NCBI GenBank assembly: GCA_030694835.1
Contig: JAUYUF010000316.1
Location: forward strand, 1-8,265
Direction of reading: 5' to 3'
From: Flavobacteriaceae bacterium
GTDB taxonomy: Bacteria > Bacteroidota > Bacteroidia > Flavobacteriales > Flavobacteriaceae
Length of the DNA: 8,265 nt
Part shown: piece by piece, positions 5,698-8,265 of the stretch
Layout: every line of letters begins with the position of its first letter
Position numbering within the stretch: the first letter of the stretch is position 1
Notes under the pieces: generated by a model
The model's database searches: none
The model's input: only the letters and a program-made list of their open reading frames with translations
What the model was told of the DNA's origin: nothing
Position numbers and translations under genes: made by a program

Positions 5698-6549
5698 ATG
5701 AAAAATTTAATTTTAATTTTAGCTCTTTTCATTACCTATTTTGCAGGATATTCTCAAGTATCAGATATTGAAAAAAATGCATTGATAGCTTTCAATAAAT
5801 CTACAGATGGAGAGAATTGGACTATTAAATGGGATTTAAACAAGCCCGTTAATGAGTGGTATGGAGTGAGAGTAATAGACAATCATGTTACTCAAATAAT
5901 TTTGACTAATAATAATTTACACGGAACAATATCTTCTGAAATAACTCAATTAGGTCATTTAAAAACATTAAATCTTCATAGAAATAGTATTATTGGTGTA
6001 ATTCCAGCTAATATTGGAAATTTAAAAGAATTGAAAGAATTAATACTTTCATTTAATAGTATCAAAGGGGAAATTCCAGCATCATTATACTCTATCAAAT
6101 CTTTAGAAAATTTGAGTTTATTTATGAATGAAATTTCTGGGTCTATTTCTCCTAAAATTGGTCAATTAACTAATTTAAAACAGTTAGTGTTATTTAATAA
6201 TTTCTTTTCCGGAAGAATTCCTAAAGAAATTGGCAATCTTACACAATTAGAAGTAATTCAAATTAGTAGCAATAAAATATCAGGAAATATACCTACTGAA
6301 ATTTGTCAATTACAACAACTTCAAATAGTTAGTTTGTTTGATAATCAAATGGAAGGCACTATTCCACTTGGTATAGCATCTCTAGTAAATTTGAAAGAAT
6401 TAAATTTAAAAGAAAATAAATTCACTCCTATATATCCATTAGAATTAAAAAAATTAGGATTTATTAAACAATTATATATTGACTCTAAAGAAAATTCAAT
6501 AAACATATCTAATAATACACAAGACGTTATTGCTGCTGCATTGAAATAA
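5698..6549 (+). CDS. Secreted plant-type leucine-rich-repeat protein
   Basis: A 283-residue exported protein of unknown role. I chose the ATG at 5698, not the in-frame ATG at 5662, because it begins directly with a clear signal peptide: MKN, then the hydrophobic run LILILALFITYF, with cleavage likely after about residue 20 (GYSQ). No lipobox cysteine is present. Residues 22-66 form the N-terminal cap found before such repeats, with conserved Trp at 41, 45 and 54 (ENWT and NEWYGV). Residues 69-236 are seven 24-residue repeats of the form LxxNxxxGxIPxxIGxLxxLxxLx, the plant-specific LRR class. A degenerate eighth covers 237-260, and the protein ends in a short tail. No transmembrane helix, enzyme domain or type IX secretion sorting domain is seen, so it probably stays in the periplasm or binds other surface proteins. 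LRRs usually mediate protein binding; the ligand cannot be inferred. My hand count of 5881-6480 gives about 24% G+C, below the neighbouring genes. Confidence 0.85.
   Translation: MKNLILILALFITYFAGYSQVSDIEKNALIAFNKSTDGENWTIKWDLNKPVNEWYGVRVIDNHVTQIILTNNNLHGTISSEITQLGHLKTLNLHRNSIIGVIPANIGNLKELKELILSFNSIKGEIPASLYSIKSLENLSLFMNEISGSISPKIGQLTNLKQLVLFNNFFSGRIPKEIGNLTQLEVIQISSNKISGNIPTEICQLQQLQIVSLFDNQMEGTIPLGIASLVNLKELNLKENKFTPIYPLELKKLGFIKQLYIDSKENSINISNNTQDVIAAALK
5902..6477 (+). repeat. Coding tandem array: seven 72-base LRR units plus one decayed unit
   Basis: Units of exactly 72 bases begin at 5902, 5974, 6046, 6118, 6190, 6262 and 6334, each encoding 24 residues without a single indel. The eighth (6406-6477) keeps the length but loses the GxIP core, reading FTPIYP. 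The units differ considerably at the DNA level, so this is an old array rather than a recent duplication, though it could still support unequal recombination. Confidence 0.85.
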
Positions 6550-6567
6550 TAATCACCCCAATATTGC

Positions 6568-6606
6568 AAAAAAAGAGTTGAAGCTTAGCGCTTCAACTCT
6601 TTTTTT
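6568..6606 (+). terminator. Intrinsic terminator after the LRR gene
   Basis: An 11-bp perfect stem AGAGTTGAAGC (6574-6584) pairs with GCTTCAACTCT (6590-6600) around the 5-base loop TTAGC and runs into seven T. It lies 24 bases after the LRR stop (6549). An A run on the left side (6568-6574) could also stop transcription on the minus strand. It separates the LRR gene from the pyruvate phosphate dikinase gene. Confidence 0.9.
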
Positions 6607-6712
6607 ATGAAAACAATTCTAAATTAATTAAGGTAGGATTTCATAAGAATTATTTATTGATTAACTTTAAAGCTAAAAGCTAAAAGTTCAATCTAACATT
6701 AAAAATTTATCT
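6607..6712 (+). promoter_or_regulatory. Leader and promoter region of pyruvate phosphate dikinase gene
   Basis: This 106-base gap follows a terminator, so the downstream gene must have its own promoter here. The best -7 candidate is TAACTTTA (6662-6669), one base off TANNTTTG, but no TTG partner at a good distance is visible. A small tandem AGCTAAA repeat (6671-6684) follows. The region before the ATG is AT-rich (AAAAATTTATCT) with no Shine-Dalgarno sequence. Confidence 0.4.
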
Positions 6713-8265
6713 ATGAAAATCCAAAAAAGAGTTTATCATTTTGGCAATAATACTGCTGATGGCAACAAAAATATGAAACAACTTTTAGGGGGAAAGGGCG
6801 CTAACTTGGCAGAGATGAGTAGTCTTGGAATTCCTGTTCCAGCAGGTTTTACAATTACAACCGAAGTTTGTAACGAATATAATTCATTGGGAAAAGAAGA
6901 AATAATAGAATTTTTATCTGAAGAAGTTCAACGAGGAATTCATCATATTGAAACAATGATGGGCGCTATTTTTAATTCGGCAGAAAATCCGTTATTACTT
7001 TCTGTACGTTCTGGTGCCAGAGATTCTATGCCCGGAATGATGGATACGGTCTTGAATATCGGATTAAATGATGAAGTGGTTAATATAATTGCTTTAAGAA
7101 CTGGTAATGAACGTTTCGCATGGGATACATACCGACGATTTATACAAATGTACGGAGATGTTGTAATGAAAATCAATACCAATTCTGACAGCAATGAATG
7201 TGAATTTGAAAAAATAATTCATCAATTAAAATCGCTTAAAAAAATCAACAGTGATCAAGATTTTTCTACGGATGATTTGAAAGAATTAGTACATCAATTC
7301 AAACAACTCATCAAAAAACAAACTGATAAAGAATTTCCAACGGATCCATGGTCACAACTTTGGAATTCCATTATGGCTGTTTTTGAAAGTTGGCATACTC
7401 CACGTGCCATTTATTACCGAGAAATTAATCAAATTCCTAATGATTGGGGAACAGCGGTAAATATTCAAGCAATGGTTTTCGGAAATATGGGAAACAATTC
7501 TGGCTCTGGAGTGGCTTTTACACGAGATGCTGCAACAGGATTAAATGAATTTAATGGAGAATATCTCATTAATGCACAAGGAGAAGATGTAGTTGCAGGT
7601 GTAAGAACACCGCTTCAAATAACAAAGTCTAGTTCATTAAACTGGGCTAAATTAGCTCTTATTTCAGAAGAGGTAAGAAAAAAAACTTATCCATCATTAG
7701 AAGAATATTTGCCAGAAGTTTATGTAGAATTATATGAAGTTCAACAAAAACTTGAAAATCATTTTAGAGATATGCAAGATATTGAATTTACTATTCAAGA
7801 AGGTAAATTGTGGCTTTTACAAACAAGAGATGGAAAACGTACTGGAGCTGCTATGATTAAAATTGGAATGGATATGCTACAAGAAGGGTTAATTGATGAA
7901 GACACTACTTTACTTAAAATGAATCCCAATAAATTAGATGAATTATTGCATCCAATTTTTGATCCAGCAGCCATCATTAAAGCTAAAATTATTACAAATG
8001 GTCTTCCAGCATCACCTGGTGCAGCTTCCGGACAAATTACGTTTTCTGCTGAAAAAGCAGAGCAATATTTTGAAGAAGAAAAATCTGCCATTTTAGTAAG
8101 AACAGAAACCTCTGCTGATGACTTAAAAGGAATGCATAAATCTGTTGGTATTTTAACGGCAAGAGGTGGTATGACTTCTCACGCCGCAGTAGTAGCTAGA
8201 GGGATGGGTAAATGCTGTATTTCTGGAGCTGGAGCTTTAAGTATAGATTATGATAATAATTTAAT
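6713..8265 (+). CDS. ppdK: Pyruvate, phosphate dikinase, N-terminal part (3' end outside window)
   Basis: Reversibly converts pyruvate, ATP and phosphate to PEP, AMP and pyrophosphate in the cytosol, linking glycolysis and gluconeogenesis. The frame stays open for 517 codons to the window edge; the family is about 870-910 residues, so roughly 40%, including the C-terminal PEP/pyruvate barrel, is missing. The N-terminal ATP-grasp domain shows YHFGNNTADG, the ATP-site LLGGKGANLAEM with Lys28, SVRSGARDSMPGMMDTV with Arg99, and the linker-side LLQTRDGKRTGAA. The swivelling phosphohistidine domain carries GGMTSHAAVVARGMGKCC with catalytic His490. Thr488, two residues before it, corresponds to the Thr phosphorylated by DUF299-type regulatory kinases in homologues. 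The TSH sequence and the N-terminal block separate it from PEP synthase, whose motif is GGRTCHAA. The ATG at 6713 begins just before the conserved first strand. The gene is monocistronic on its upstream side. Confidence 0.95.
   Translation, partial: MKIQKRVYHFGNNTADGNKNMKQLLGGKGANLAEMSSLGIPVPAGFTITTEVCNEYNSLGKEEIIEFLSEEVQRGIHHIETMMGAIFNSAENPLLLSVRSGARDSMPGMMDTVLNIGLNDEVVNIIALRTGNERFAWDTYRRFIQMYGDVVMKINTNSDSNECEFEKIIHQLKSLKKINSDQDFSTDDLKELVHQFKQLIKKQTDKEFPTDPWSQLWNSIMAVFESWHTPRAIYYREINQIPNDWGTAVNIQAMVFGNMGNNSGSGVAFTRDAATGLNEFNGEYLINAQGEDVVAGVRTPLQITKSSSLNWAKLALISEEVRKKTYPSLEEYLPEVYVELYEVQQKLENHFRDMQDIEFTIQEGKLWLLQTRDGKRTGAAMIKIGMDMLQEGLIDEDTTLLKMNPNKLDELLHPIFDPAAIIKAKIITNGLPASPGAASGQITFSAEKAEQYFEEEKSAILVRTETSADDLKGMHKSVGILTARGGMTSHAAVVARGMGKCCISGAGALSIDYDNNL

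Noticed and set aside
5698..6549. LRR protein as a type IX secretion substrate or lipoprotein
   Set aside because: The C-terminus lacks a recognisable sorting domain and no Cys follows the hydrophobic segment, so only general export is supported.
6345..6569. Minus-strand open frame of 74 codons opposite the end of the LRR gene
   Set aside because: It lies antisense to the LRR repeats and runs into the gene's terminator region, and its sequence is the low-complexity complement of the repeat. No domain or start context supports it.
6671..6684. Tandem AGCTAAA repeat before ppdK
   Set aside because: Only two 7-base units in AT-rich leader DNA; too short to support a regulatory claim on its own.
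6943..7194. Minus-strand open frame of 83 codons
   Set aside because: Fully antisense to the conserved ATP-grasp region of pyruvate phosphate dikinase, with no recognisable protein features.
7795..8091. Minus-strand open frame of 98 codons, Ser-rich
   Set aside because: Fully antisense to ppdK between the linker and the phosphohistidine domain; composition is what the complement of that gene would give.
6713..8265. Possible PEP synthase instead of pyruvate phosphate dikinase
   Set aside because: The active-site stretch GGMTSHAAVVARG and the N-terminal FGNNTADG/LLGGKGANLAEM block are of the PPDK type; PEP synthase normally has GGRTCHAA.
1..8265. Novel defence, mobile or biosynthetic system
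   Set aside because: Every substantial reading frame belongs to a known family: arginine synthesis, bacillithiol synthesis, pyruvate phosphate dikinase or LRR. No transposase, integrase, CRISPR, toxin-antitoxin or reverse-transcriptase signature was seen.

Overview
The window looks like chromosomal DNA from a Bacteroidota bacterium, most likely a member of the Flavobacteriaceae. The reasons are low G+C, AT-rich leaders without Shine-Dalgarno sequences, promoter elements of the TTG/TANNTTTG type, an arginine operon with the transcarbamylase that acts on acylated ornithine, a BshB1-type deacetylase, and a secreted plant-type leucine-rich-repeat (LRR) protein. The genus cannot be fixed from this window.

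Positions 1-4542 hold the distal part of an arginine biosynthesis operon on the plus strand: argD (5' end cut off by the window), argF', argB, argE and argH. The genes are packed with ATGA overlaps, a 4-base gap or a 26-base overlap, so they are almost certainly one transcript with coupled translation. The second gene is not an ordinary ornithine carbamoyltransferase. It closely resembles the Bacteroides fragilis N-succinylornithine enzyme and has Val at the specificity position (90) instead of the Glu of acetylornithine enzymes. In this route the acyl group stays on through the carbamoylation step, so ArgE is expected to deacylate N-acylcitrulline. ArgH then completes arginine synthesis. No ArgG or early-step gene lies in the window.

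The operon ends at a strong hairpin (4591-4620) that also works on the opposite strand, where it ends a tRNA-His(GUG) gene (4622-4696) with its own well-formed promoter. Upstream of the tRNA on the minus strand is bshB1 (4748-5464), for bacillithiol synthesis. A divergent AT-rich gap (5465-5697) carries three near-identical 13-base repeats at roughly helical spacing. It separates bshB1 from a very AT-rich gene for a secreted protein with seven 24-residue plant-type LRRs plus a decayed eighth (5698-6549). That gene ends in its own hairpin terminator. The last gene (6713 to the window edge) is the N-terminal 517 codons of pyruvate phosphate dikinase, including the catalytic histidine.

No mobile element, CRISPR array, rRNA or phage gene was seen, and no non-coding stretch exceeds 300 bases. 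This is mainly ordinary core genome. I did not find a convincing undescribed system. The points most worth a second look are the acyl specificity of the arginine route, the phased repeats before the LRR gene, and the LRR gene itself.
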